Source: Actinoplanes ianthinogenes (lineage in GTDB: Bacteria; Actinomycetota; Actinomycetes; Mycobacteriales; Micromonosporaceae). Taken from it: 64,000 nt of DNA. Location of the stretch: positions 6,945,501-7,009,500 of the forward strand of contig NZ_AP023356.1 in NCBI RefSeq assembly GCF_018324205.1, given 5' to 3'. Shown here one piece after another: positions 52,295 to 60,225 of this stretch. Each line of letters opens with the position of its first letter. Position 1 is the stretch's first letter. Made by a program: the position numbers and the translations under genes. The notes beneath the pieces were generated by a model. That model did not search any database. It was not told the DNA's origin and worked only from the letters and a program-made list of their open reading frames with translations.

Positions 52295-52894
52295 ATGATC
52301 GGGCGTCGGGTCGCGCGCCGGTTCGGCTGGGAACGCAACGTATTGCGGCGTGGCACGGACCGTTTCGAGAGTCTCATGGTGTTCGTGCTGGTCTTCTCGT
52401 TCCTGGCGGGGGCGCCGCTGCTGGCCTGGTGGGCCGGCGAGGCCAGTTACCGGCAGGACCTGCGGGCGCAGCAGTGGGAGCGGCAGCACACCTTCCAGAT
52501 CGACGCGGTGCTGATGGAGGACGCCACGCCGGCCGCGGCGGACGGCGCCCGGACCGCCGCCCCGCAGGCGGCCAAGGCCACCTGGACGGCGCCGGACGGG
52601 TCGGTGCGCAGCGGTGTGGTGCAGACCACCGCCGACGCGCGGACCGGCGCCCGGGTGCCGATCTGGGTGGACGACACCGGGACGCTGCGGATGCCGCCGG
52701 CCAACCGCAACCCCGCTTCGCAGGCGGTCCTGGTCGGCGCCGCGGTGACGTTGTGCCTGTGTGCCGCGCTGGTCGGGTTGCACCGGATCGGCCGTGGGGT
52801 GCTGGACCGCAAGCGGGACCGGGCCTGGGGCCGGGAGTGGATGGAGGTCGGCCCGCGCTGGAGCCGGGACAGCCGCTGGGGTGGCCGCTACTAG
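52295..52894 (+). CDS. Rv1733c-like membrane protein
   Basis: 199-residue protein with two membrane segments (about 27-47 and 147-168) flanking an extracytoplasmic loop of about 100 residues. The pattern NPLRRGTDRFESLMVFV-like (here NVLRRGTDRFESLMVFV), the loop (ATWTAPDGSVRSGVVQTTAD; ARTGARVPIWVDDTGTL) and the tail are typical of the Rv1733c family. Rv1733c is a member of the DosR dormancy regulon of M. tuberculosis; function unknown. ATG 52295 follows GAGAGGGAG. Motif copies lie upstream. Confidence 0.85.
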   Translation: MIGRRVARRFGWERNVLRRGTDRFESLMVFVLVFSFLAGAPLLAWWAGEASYRQDLRAQQWERQHTFQIDAVLMEDATPAAADGARTAAPQAAKATWTAPDGSVRSGVVQTTADARTGARVPIWVDDTGTLRMPPANRNPASQAVLVGAAVTLCLCAALVGLHRIGRGVLDRKRDRAWGREWMEVGPRWSRDSRWGGRY

Positions 52895-52983
52895 CGGGTC
52901 ATGCGCGGGGGAGGATGCCCGGGGCCGCCGGGGCGGGCAGCGTTCGTCCGGTATCGGGAGCGGACGACGAAGGCGGTGCCGCG

Positions 52984-54387
52984 ATGGCGGAACAGACCAG
53001 GACCGGGCGTTTCTCGCCCGCACTCAGAAGGGCGCTGATCCCGTTCGCGCTGGCGCAGTTCATCTGCAGCTTCGCCGGCTCGAACATGAACGTGATGATC
53101 AACGACATCAGCGAGGACCTCGACACCACGGTGGCCGGGGTCCAGCTGGCCATCACCATCTTCCTGCTGGTGATGGCCGCGCTGATGATCCCCGGTGGCA
53201 AGCTGACCGACCGGATCGGCCGGAAGAGGTGCCTCACCATCGGGCTGCTGGTCTACGGGATCGGTGCGCTGATCAGCGCCGCCGCACCCGGCCTGGGCAT
53301 CCTGATCCTGGGCAACTCGATCCTGGAGGGCATCGGCACCGCGATGCTGATCCCGCCGGTCTACATCCTCACCACGCTGCTCTTCAAGGACCTCACCTCG
53401 CGGGCCCGGGCGTTCGGCATGATCAGCGCGCTGGGCGGGATCGGCGCGGCGACCGGCCCGCTGATCGGTGGCTTCATCTCGACCGCGATCAGCTGGCGTG
53501 CCGCGTTCCTGTTCCAGGCCGCCGTGGTGCTGCTGATCGCGATTCTGAGCCGCCGCTGGGTGACCGACCCGCTGCCGGCCGACCCGACCCGGCCGACCGA
53601 CCCGCTCGGCGCGGTGCTCTCCGCGCTCGGCCTGGTGCTGATCGTCTCCGGCATCCTGGCCGCCGACGACAACGTCTGGGTGATGCTGGGCCTGCTGGTC
53701 GCCGGGGCGGCCGTGCTGGTCTGGTTCTTCGCCACGGTGCGGGCCAAGGAACGCGCCGGGAAGGAGCCGCTGCTCTCCACCGAGCTGTTCAAGAACAAGA
53801 CCTCGAACCTCGGCATGATCACCCAGAGCATGCAGTGGCTGATGCTGATGGGCACGTCCTTCGTGGTGTCGGCCTATCTGCAGGTGGAGCGGGGCTACAA
53901 CGCCATCGAGACCGGCGTGGTGTTCACCGCGACCACGGCCGGCCTGCTGATCTCCTCGCTCGCCGCCGAGCGGTTCGCCAAGCGCCGGGCGCAGCGCACG
54001 CTGATCGTGGCCGGCTTCCTGATCACCGTGGCCGGCGTGGTGCTGCTGCTGACCCTGGTGCTGATCTCGAAGTCGGTGTGGATGTTCGTGCCCGGCCTGT
54101 TCGTGATCGGTTTCGGACTGGGCGGCATGCTCACCCCGTCGGTGAACGTGGTGCAGTCCGCGTTCGGCGAGGACCTGCAAGGCGAGATCTCGGGGCTGTC
54201 CCGCAGTGTCTCCAACCTGGGGTCGGCGCTGGGCGGCGCGGTGGCCGGCACCATCCTGGTGGCCGGGATCGGCTCGCGGCCCGGCACGGCCTACAGCGTG
54301 GCGATGATCTCGGTCGCGCTGGCCGGGCTCATCGGTCTGGCGGCGGCGTGGCTCCTGCCGGACCGAACCGCTCCTGTTCGCGCTTGA
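52984..54387 (+). CDS. MFS transporter, DHA2-like 14-TM drug efflux type
   Basis: 467-residue major facilitator with about fourteen membrane segments. Motif A is GGKLTDRIGRKRCLTIG, motif C-like GALGGIGAATGPLIGGFIST (here ISALGGIGAATGPLIGG) marks proton antiporters of the drug:H+ family. ATG 52984 gives MAEQTRTGRFSPALRRALIP. It overlaps the convergent YihY gene by 59 bp at the 3' end. Substrate unknown; no nearby TetR-type regulator is seen. Confidence 0.88.
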   Translation: MAEQTRTGRFSPALRRALIPFALAQFICSFAGSNMNVMINDISEDLDTTVAGVQLAITIFLLVMAALMIPGGKLTDRIGRKRCLTIGLLVYGIGALISAAAPGLGILILGNSILEGIGTAMLIPPVYILTTLLFKDLTSRARAFGMISALGGIGAATGPLIGGFISTAISWRAAFLFQAAVVLLIAILSRRWVTDPLPADPTRPTDPLGAVLSALGLVLIVSGILAADDNVWVMLGLLVAGAAVLVWFFATVRAKERAGKEPLLSTELFKNKTSNLGMITQSMQWLMLMGTSFVVSAYLQVERGYNAIETGVVFTATTAGLLISSLAAERFAKRRAQRTLIVAGFLITVAGVVLLLTLVLISKSVWMFVPGLFVIGFGLGGMLTPSVNVVQSAFGEDLQGEISGLSRSVSNLGSALGGAVAGTILVAGIGSRPGTAYSVAMISVALAGLIGLAAAWLLPDRTAPVRA

Positions 54388-55210
54388 GCAGGGCGACCAG
54401 GCGCAGGTCGGCCGCCGTCGGCCGGGACGGGTCCAGGGCCCGCGGCCAGAGCGAGGCCCAGCGGACGGCGGCCACCTCGGCCGACAGCACCAGGGCGTTG
54501 CTCAGCAGGTAGAGCAGGGTGAAGATGCCGGCTACGGTGGCGAACCCGCCGTAGACCGGCCCGGCCCCGCGGATCAGCCGGGGCAGCAGCCAGGCGCCCA
54601 GTTCCAGCATCAGCGTCACCGCGCCGGCGCCCAGCAGGGCGGCCGGCCAGAGCGCGCGCAGCGGCGCCGGCCGGTCCAGCAGCAGCCAGGCGAGCAGCCA
54701 CAACACGGCGAACGCGGTGACGAACGCGGCGGCCGCGGGCAGCAGCGCGGTGCCCACGATCCCGGCCAGCAGGACCAGCAGGGCACCCAGCACACGCAGG
54801 TAACGGGAGACGTAACCGGTCCGGTCACGCCACGCCACGGCCGCCAGATGGTTGAGCGTGAAATACGCCGAGAGCACCACCCCGGTCGCGGTGTACGCGA
54901 GCCCCAGGATGCCGACGATCCACGCCGCGTGCGACGTGGGCATGCTCGCCACCGCGGCGTCCACGTCCGCCCGCAGCGCCGGCGGCACGAACCCGTCGAT
55001 GATCTGCAGACGCAGCTCGGGACGGTTGCGCAGGACCTCGCTCACGATGGTGACGGCGAGCAGCAGCACCGGGAACATGCCGAGGAACCCGTAATAGGTG
55101 ATCAGCGCCGCTTCCCGGGGGCCGCCGTCGTCGAAGTACTTGCAGACGACGGCGTACCCGAATCCGGGGAGCCGGTGCCGCCGCTGCCACTCGTCGAGCC
55201 GGCGGATCAC
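54329..55210 (-). CDS. YihY/BrkB family membrane protein (copy 2)
   Basis: 293-residue six-TM protein. Landmarks: DDGGPREAALITYYGFLGMF, LGLAYTATGVVLSAYFTLNH, and FATVAGIFTLLYLLSNALVL. It is more divergent from copy 1 at 42413 than expected for a recent duplicate. It lies at the end of a minus-strand run with DUF7144 copy 3 (4-bp overlap) and a lipoprotein. Function unsettled. Confidence 0.86.
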   Translation of the reverse strand: MIRRLDEWQRRHRLPGFGYAVVCKYFDDGGPREAALITYYGFLGMFPVLLLAVTIVSEVLRNRPELRLQIIDGFVPPALRADVDAAVASMPTSHAAWIVGILGLAYTATGVVLSAYFTLNHLAAVAWRDRTGYVSRYLRVLGALLVLLAGIVGTALLPAAAAFVTAFAVLWLLAWLLLDRPAPLRALWPAALLGAGAVTLMLELGAWLLPRLIRGAGPVYGGFATVAGIFTLLYLLSNALVLSAEVAAVRWASLWPRALDPSRPTAADLRLVALLKREQERFGPAGATPPPDR

Positions 55211-55620
55211 CGGCCGTACGCGTCGGCGACCTCGCCGCCGTGCGCCGCGACCGCCCAGGCGATCAGCGTGGCCAGCACGATCGCGATCACCGACCAGGCC
55301 GGGTACACCGCGATGAACGCGAAGTTCACCAGAGCGGTCAGCAGCGCGATGACGATGGCCACGATCCGGGCCCAGGCCACCCCGCGGATCAGTCCGACCC
55401 CGGTGACCAGCGCGACCACGCCGAGCGCCAGGTGCACCCAGGCCAGCCCGGTCAGCGGCATCGAGAACAGGTGCTCGGAGCGGGTGTCGGCCAGGACCTC
55501 CGGGCGCAGCAGGGCGATCAGGCCGACGGTCAGGTGCACGGCGCCGAGCAGCACCAGCAGGATGCCACCGAACAGCACCCAGGCGACCCAGCCGCTGGCC
55601 CGGCTCTCCTCGATCTCCAT
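55207..55620 (-). CDS. DUF7144 family membrane protein (copy 3)
   Basis: 137-residue four-TM protein. Landmarks: WVLFGGILLVLLGAVHLTVG, LAWVHLALGVVALVTGVGL and AWAVAAHGGEVADAYGR. It is the most divergent of the four copies (the amphipathic segment reads LIALLRPEVLAD instead of LVALFKDDFYHV-type). Coupled to YihY copy 2 downstream and 16 bp after the lipoprotein gene. Confidence 0.82.
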   Translation of the reverse strand: MEIEESRASGWVAWVLFGGILLVLLGAVHLTVGLIALLRPEVLADTRSEHLFSMPLTGLAWVHLALGVVALVTGVGLIRGVAWARIVAIVIALLTALVNFAFIAVYPAWSVIAIVLATLIAWAVAAHGGEVADAYGR

Positions 55621-55636
55621 GACGTCAGCGCCCCTT

Positions 55637-56044
55637 TCAACAGGTCGAGGCCATCGCGGTGTGCAGGCCGTCGGCGCTGCTCCGGAGTTCGGCGACCGAG
55701 CTGCGCACGGCGGCCAGGGTGGTCCGGTCCGGGCTGGCCTGCGCCGCCTGCAGATCCGTGCGGACTCGGTCGGTGGCCGCCTTGAGCGCCTCGGCCTGCG
55801 GCGCGAACTGCGCCTTGGCGTCCAGGTAGAGCTGGTTCAGCTCCTGCTGGAGCTGGGTCAGGTACGGCCGCAGGGCGGTCAGCCCGTTCTCCGAGACGTT
55901 GACGTTCTTGATGTGGTCGACGGTCACCTGCACCGCCTCCCAGCTGTCGCAGACCGCCGGGGCGGCGGCCGGGGACGAGGCCGACGAAGACGAGCAGCCT
56001 GCCATGCCGAGGACCAGCAGTGCGACGACGAGGATGCGCTTCAT
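55637..56044 (-). CDS. Lipoprotein, helical, unknown function
   Basis: 135-residue exported lipoprotein: signal MKRILVVALLVLGMAGCSSS with lipobox MAGC, a Ser/Ala/Pro linker and a helical domain (about 40-130) of long amphipathic helices (LTQLQQELNQLYLDAKAQFA). Two cysteines, at about residue 32 and the C-terminal Cys, could form a disulfide. No family is recognised. It is the first gene of a three-gene operon whose promoter region has a 17-bp motif 36 bases from the start. Confidence 0.78.
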   Translation of the reverse strand: MKRILVVALLVLGMAGCSSSSASSPAAAPAVCDSWEAVQVTVDHIKNVNVSENGLTALRPYLTQLQQELNQLYLDAKAQFAPQAEALKAATDRVRTDLQAAQASPDRTTLAAVRSSVAELRSSADGLHTAMASTC

Positions 56045-56080
56045 GGCCGTCAGCGTGCCGCGCGGGCCGGATCCGGGGCC

Positions 56081-56097
56081 TCACCCGTGCCGGATGA
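56081..56097. promoter_or_regulatory. 17-bp inverted repeat, site 12
   Basis: TCACCCGTGCCGGATGA, exact consensus match in the 118-bp divergent region; 36 bases from the lipoprotein start and 65 from the plus-strand start at 56163. Confidence 0.7.
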
Positions 56098-56162
56098 GGC
56101 GGGATCCGGGCCGCCGAACCGAGGATCGGACGGAAAGCAGGGGATTCGAGAAGGAGCGACAA

Positions 56163-56705
56163 ATGGCCATCGGACCCGTCCAGTTGATTGTGCTGGGATT
56201 CCAGCACCCGGACTTCCACGGCGAGGTCATCGCCGAGCTGGAACGGCTGCGCCAGAACGACACGGTGCGGGTGATCGACGCGCTCGCCGTCTACAAGGAC
56301 GCGGAGGGCGAGATCGAGGTCGAGCACCTCAGCAACCTGACCCGGGAGGAGGCCGTCGAGCTCGGCAGCAAGATCGGCGCGCTGATCGGCCTCGGCATCG
56401 AGGGCGAGGAGGGGCTGGAGGCGGGCGCCCTGCTCGGCGCCGCCGCGGCCGACGCCGAGGGGCGGGTCGCGGTCTTCGACGACCCGCAGGCCTGGGACGT
56501 GCTCGCGGAGATCCCGAACGACAGCGCCGCCGCGCTGCTGCTGATCGAGCACCACTGGGCGGTGCCGCTGCGCGACGCGATCGCGCGGGCCGGCGGGTTC
56601 CGGCTGGCGGACGGGTTCATCAGCCCGCTCGACCTGATCGGGATCGGACTGGTGAGTGCCGAAGAAGCCAAGGTTCTGCACGACCTGGAGACCTCGCGGT
56701 CCTGA
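56163..56705 (+). CDS. DUF6325/DUF1269-type protein (second copy)
   Basis: 180-residue cytoplasmic protein opening MAIGPVQLIVLGFQHPDFHG. It carries a central Gly/Glu-rich hairpin (KIGALIGLGIEGEEGLEAGA), a second strand-helix unit (SAAALLLIEHHWAVPLRDAI) and the ending LGL-type helix (DLIGIGLVSAEEAKVL). It shares the plan of the protein at 23502. ATG 56163 has Shine-Dalgarno GAAGGAG. It is followed after 15 bp by a 27-residue Arg-rich gene. Confidence 0.82.
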   Translation: MAIGPVQLIVLGFQHPDFHGEVIAELERLRQNDTVRVIDALAVYKDAEGEIEVEHLSNLTREEAVELGSKIGALIGLGIEGEEGLEAGALLGAAAADAEGRVAVFDDPQAWDVLAEIPNDSAAALLLIEHHWAVPLRDAIARAGGFRLADGFISPLDLIGIGLVSAEEAKVLHDLETSRS

Positions 56706-56720
56706 GGAGGGGAGACTGAC

Positions 56721-56804
56721 ATGTTCGGTTCACGGAGAGTCGCCCGGCGCACCGGCCGGCGGACCGCCCGACGCACCGTCCGGCGTGTCGACCGCCGCCG
56801 GTAG
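56721..56804 (+). CDS. Tiny Arg-rich protein, 27 residues
   Basis: A short frame with a very strong Shine-Dalgarno (GAGGAGGGGAG, 7 bases before ATG 56721), placed 15 bp after the DUF6325-type gene and just before a terminator. The product (MFGSRRVARRTGRRTARRTV then RRVDRRR) has 14 arginines in 27 residues, with RR pairs about every four residues, so it would be extremely basic. Nucleic-acid or membrane binding is possible. Its placement and ribosome site argue that it is translated. Confidence 0.55.
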   Translation: MFGSRRVARRTGRRTARRTVRRVDRRR

Positions 56805-56816
56805 CGGTCAGTGACG

Positions 56817-56849
56817 AGAGGCCCGGAAACCGCTGGCTTCCGGGCCTCT
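56817..56849. terminator. Bidirectional terminator hairpin
   Basis: A 12-bp stem (AGAGGCCCGGAA, 56817-56828, with 56838-56849) and nine-base loop between the tiny Arg-rich gene and the convergent lipid-kinase gene. Confidence 0.85.
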
Positions 56850-56851
56850 TC

Positions 56852-58147
56852 TCATGCGGCGACCGCGTCGGCGCCGGTGGAGAGCGCGAGTTTCCGCAAG
56901 CGGGTCCAGTCCAGCTGCGGGGGAGGCGTCGGCACACCGGGCCGCTGCCGGGGCAGCCGGACCCGCAGCGCGCCGGGCCGGATCTCGCAGTGCACCGGGG
57001 TGGCCAGCACCAGCGCCTCGCCGTCCACCCCGACCGGCACCTCGGCCAGGTCGGCGTCGACGATCGCCTCGTGCGCGGTCCGCACGGTCAGCGCCCGGTC
57101 CCGGCCCCGCCGGCCGAGCAGCCCGGCCGCGTCCAGCGCGCCGCGCACGGTCACCGCGAGCACGCCGAGCTCACCCCGGTCCATGGCGGCCCGCTGCCCG
57201 GAGTCGGGGCGGTACGCGTTGTTGCTGATCAGCACGGCCTGCGGCCCGCTCACCGTGGTCCCGTCCACGGTCAGCTCCAGCGGTGACGCCCCGGTCAGCG
57301 CGGACGGCAGCAGGTCCAGCGCGGTGCCGATCTTGTCGTCCCGGTACTCCGCGCTCTGCACCACGGTCGCGTAGGCGCCGAACGAGGCGTTGTTGACGAA
57401 CGTCCGGTCGCCGATCCGGCCCAGGTCGATCCGCACCTCCTCGCCGTCGGTGAGCGCGTCCAGGCAGGCCGCCGGGTTCTCCCGGTCCAGGCCCAGGTCC
57501 AGGGCGAAGTGGTTGCGGGTGCCCGCGGAGATCACCAGGAACGGGATGCCGTGCTCGGCGGCCACCCCGGCGACCAGGGCCTGCGTGCCGTCGCCGCCGG
57601 CCACCCCGAGCAGGTCGGCGCCGTCCCGGATCGCCTGCCGGGCCACCTCGGCGACGTCCACGGCCGGGCCGTCCAGCAGGAACACCTCGGCGCCCAGCTC
57701 CCGGGCCTTCTCGTCGAGCCGGAACTTGCCGACCTTCCCGCCGCCGGAGCGCGGATTCATGATCAGGAACGGCCGCCGCGGGGCCGGGGTGCGCAGCACC
57801 GTGGGTTCCTCGGGCTGGGCCGCCAGCGCCCGCCGGCCGGCGGCCACGGCGCCGGCCCAGAGCAGGCCGAACGCCACCACCACCCAGATCAGGTTGGCGC
57901 GGGCGAACAGCACCGCCACCACCACCGGGGAGAGCACCGTCACCAGGCCGGCGAGCCAGCGCAGCAATCCGCGGTGGGTGAGGAACAGCCAGGCGGCGGC
58001 CAGGGTCACCGCGCTGCCGAGCACGCCGACCAGCAGCAGGCCGAGGCTGCCGCGCAGCCCGGCGACCGCGAGGACCAGCACGGTGGCGGCTGCGGCCGCG
58101 ACGAACGCGAGGCGGGCGAGCCAGCGACGCTCACGGTTGTCGATCAC
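56852..58147 (-). CDS. Diacylglycerol-kinase family lipid kinase with N-terminal membrane domain
   Basis: 431-residue protein. Residues 1-105 contain four hydrophobic segments; residues 125-410 are a DAGK/LCB5-like catalytic domain with MNPRSGGGKVGKF (nucleotide loop), LLGVAGGDGTQALV (GGDGT ATP motif) and NNASFGAYATVV. It should phosphorylate a lipid such as diacylglycerol at the membrane. I set the start at GTG 58147 because AAGGAG lies upstream; a longer frame reaches 58432. The extra N-terminal membrane domain is unusual for the family but seen in actinomycetes. Confidence 0.85.
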   Translation of the reverse strand: MIDNRERRWLARLAFVAAAAATVLVLAVAGLRGSLGLLLVGVLGSAVTLAAAWLFLTHRGLLRWLAGLVTVLSPVVVAVLFARANLIWVVVAFGLLWAGAVAAGRRALAAQPEEPTVLRTPAPRRPFLIMNPRSGGGKVGKFRLDEKARELGAEVFLLDGPAVDVAEVARQAIRDGADLLGVAGGDGTQALVAGVAAEHGIPFLVISAGTRNHFALDLGLDRENPAACLDALTDGEEVRIDLGRIGDRTFVNNASFGAYATVVQSAEYRDDKIGTALDLLPSALTGASPLELTVDGTTVSGPQAVLISNNAYRPDSGQRAAMDRGELGVLAVTVRGALDAAGLLGRRGRDRALTVRTAHEAIVDADLAEVPVGVDGEALVLATPVHCEIRPGALRVRLPRQRPGVPTPPPQLDWTRLRKLALSTGADAVAA

Positions 58148-58307
58148 CTTGGGCTCCTTTTCGTACGGCGGGCGCGGCTCTCGCGGGTGACCGCGGGACG
58201 GGTGCTCACGGCGTACGCAAGCAATGGTGGTCGCGAGCGCCCGCGGTCCGGCGGCGAACCGCTCTCCCGGTCTTGCCTCAGCGTCGCCGCAGCCTTTCCC
58301 GGCGGCC

Positions 58308-58324
58308 TCATTCCAAGGGGATGA
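58308..58324. promoter_or_regulatory. 17-bp inverted repeat, site 13
   Basis: TCATTCCAAGGGGATGA (one mismatch), 82 bases upstream of the M48 protease start at 58407, in the divergent region with the lipid-kinase gene. Confidence 0.62.
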
Positions 58325-58406
58325 GGTGCGGAACCTTTCCTGGGTGGACCGTCGGCATGGAGCCGCGGCACGCCGATCCGCGGGGAGACCAGAGAGGAGA
58401 CCGGCT

Positions 58407-59273
58407 GTGTCGACGTCATCAGCGGTCGGCAAGCGTTTGCGGCACCCGGCGGAGAAACCGTTCTACGTGTTCATGGTGGTGCTCAACCTGATCATCATCT
58501 GGTTGATCATCCAGGCGGCGATCACCCTGCCGTTCCTCCCCGAACGGGTGGTCGAGTCGGGGTGGGGCACCGCGATCCGCAGTGCGTTCATCGGGCTGCT
58601 CCTGCTGGTGCCGGCTCTGGTGATCATCCGTGAGACGCAGCGGGCCTCGGTGCGCGGCACCGCGGTGGAGCTGAGCCCGCACCAGTACGGCGAGCTGTAC
58701 CGGACCGCCGACGACTTCGCGCACCGGCTGGGTCTGCCCCGCCGGCCGTCGATCTACCTGGCCAACGGGAACGGCACGCTGAACGCCTTCGCGGCGCAGG
58801 CCACCGGACATGACTACGTGGTGCTCTCCAATGAGCTCTTCGTCAACCTTCAGCAGAACAACCGCGATGGGCTGCGGTTCATCCTCGGCCACGAGATGGG
58901 CCACATCCACCTTCACCACGTCGCGCTGTGGTACCAGCTCTCGGTCGCCTACTCGGAGCGGATCCCGGTGCTCGGCCCCACGCTGTCCCGGCTGCGGGAG
59001 TACTCCTGCGACCGGCACGGCGCCTACCTGTGCCCGACCGGCGCGACCGGCCTGGTCCTGCTGGCGTCCGGGCGGTACACCGAGCACACCACCGACGTCG
59101 ACCAGTTGCTGCGCCAGGGCAGGGCACTGCGCGGGTTCTGGGTGGAGCTGGCGCAGTTGCCGCAGTCGCACCCGTTCACGGTCCGCCGCATCGAGCGGCT
59201 GTTCCGGCTCGGGCTGCTGAAGCAGACCAGGCCGTCCGCCAACTCGGCCGGCTCGGAACAGTTCGTGAACTAG
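58407..59273 (+). CDS. M48 family membrane metalloprotease (HtpX-like)
   Basis: 288-residue zinc protease with two N-terminal membrane segments (about 18-42 and 58-75). The zinc site is LGHEMGHIHLHH (HEMGH at 162-166), with the third ligand Glu in REYSCDRHGA. HtpX-type enzymes degrade damaged membrane proteins. GTG 58407 follows AGAGGAGA. A conserved segment NGNGTLNAFAAQATGHDYVV lies before the active site. It heads a run with a small ACT-like gene, a K+ channel and further membrane proteins. Confidence 0.9.
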   Translation: MSTSSAVGKRLRHPAEKPFYVFMVVLNLIIIWLIIQAAITLPFLPERVVESGWGTAIRSAFIGLLLLVPALVIIRETQRASVRGTAVELSPHQYGELYRTADDFAHRLGLPRRPSIYLANGNGTLNAFAAQATGHDYVVLSNELFVNLQQNNRDGLRFILGHEMGHIHLHHVALWYQLSVAYSERIPVLGPTLSRLREYSCDRHGAYLCPTGATGLVLLASGRYTEHTTDVDQLLRQGRALRGFWVELAQLPQSHPFTVRRIERLFRLGLLKQTRPSANSAGSEQFVN

Positions 59274-59284
59274 GGGGCAATGTG

Positions 59285-59509
59285 ATGCCGGATGCGACCT
59301 ACCAGGTCCGGGTCTCGGGAGTGATCCCGGACGAGGTACTCGCCGAATTACGCGATCTGACAGTGAGCGTCGAGCCGCCGGAGACCGTGCTGCACGGGAA
59401 TTTGCCGGATCAGTCCGCGGTGGTCGGCCTGATCTCCCGGATTCACGGGCTCGGCTTGCGCCTGATCGAGGTACGCCGGCTACCGGCGGACGACGATCCG
59501 GCCGGATGA
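59285..59509 (+). CDS. Small ACT-like/ferredoxin-fold protein (second copy)
   Basis: 74-residue protein with strand-helix-strand-strand-helix-strand pattern (TYQVRVSGVIPDEVLAELRD; ETVLHGNLPDQSAVVGLISR; LGLRLIEVRRL). It is a counterpart of the protein at 29588. In both cases the neighbour downstream is a membrane protein overlapping by ATGA. ATG 59285 (or GTG 59282) has AGGGGGC upstream. Function unknown; a small-molecule sensor or regulatory subunit for the neighbour is conceivable. Confidence 0.75.
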   Translation: MPDATYQVRVSGVIPDEVLAELRDLTVSVEPPETVLHGNLPDQSAVVGLISRIHGLGLRLIEVRRLPADDDPAG

Positions 59510-60195
59510 CTCCGCGCTACGGGTACGGCCTGGTCCTGCTCCTGATCGTGAGCACGTACGTGCTGGCGCTCTTCGCGGAACGACGCTGGCTGGTGGCAGT
59601 GCTGCTGGCTGTGCAGACCGCGACGGTGTGGCAGTCACTGCGGGTGGCCCGGGCCCGCCCGGGACTCCGGCTGGCCGGGGCGGTGGTCTTCGTGCTCGCT
59701 CTCGCGGCGGCCACGCTCACCGCCTTCACCCAGTGGCGGGTGCTGACCGGGGTGGCGTTCTCCGCGGCGAGCGCGCTGTACCTGCTGGCACCGATCGCGA
59801 TCGTCCGGGACCTCGGACGCCGGCAGCGGGTCGACCTGCAGACCATGCTGGGGGCGCTCGCGGCGTACCTGTTGATCGGGATGGCGTTCGGGTTCGCGTA
59901 CTCGTGCGTGGCGGCGATCCAGCCCGGCCCGCTCTTCGGCGAGCAGGGTGATCCGTCGCTCGCCGACGCGTTGTTCTTCAGCTTCGTCACGGTGACCACC
60001 ACCGGGTACGGCGATCACGTGCCGGTCTCCAACCCGGCACAGACGATCGCCGTGTTCGAGGCGCTCACCGGCCAGCTCTTCCTGGTCACCGCGGTGGCCA
60101 AGGTGGTGGAGAACTGGCGGCCACGGAACTGGAACCGGGACTCCTCCGCGGTCTCATCCCAAGGGGATGACGCGGCCGGCGGGGAGGTCCGGTGA
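59506..60195 (+). CDS. Two-pore-helix potassium channel (ion_trans_2)
   Basis: 229-residue membrane protein with about six membrane segments, the last two framing a pore. The K+ selectivity filter is TVTTTGYGDHVP (near residue 165), followed by the inner helix QTIAVFEALTGQLFLVTAVA. The first four segments are a voltage-sensor-like region without obvious charge repeats. Translationally coupled to the small ACT-like gene (ATGA overlap). Its last residues (SSQGDDAAGG) are encoded by a copy of the 17-bp motif. Confidence 0.88.
   Translation: MTPRYGYGLVLLLIVSTYVLALFAERRWLVAVLLAVQTATVWQSLRVARARPGLRLAGAVVFVLALAAATLTAFTQWRVLTGVAFSAASALYLLAPIAIVRDLGRRQRVDLQTMLGALAAYLLIGMAFGFAYSCVAAIQPGPLFGEQGDPSLADALFFSFVTVTTTGYGDHVPVSNPAQTIAVFEALTGQLFLVTAVAKVVENWRPRNWNRDSSAVSSQGDDAAGGEVR
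60154..60170. promoter_or_regulatory. 17-bp inverted repeat, site 14
   Basis: TCATCCCAAGGGGATGA with perfect arms TCATCCC/GGGATGA, located inside the last codons of the K+ channel gene and ending 55 bases before the next start at 60226. Confidence 0.68.
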
Positions 60196-60225
60196 GCATG
60201 CCATCGAAGAATGTGAGGGGTTCCC

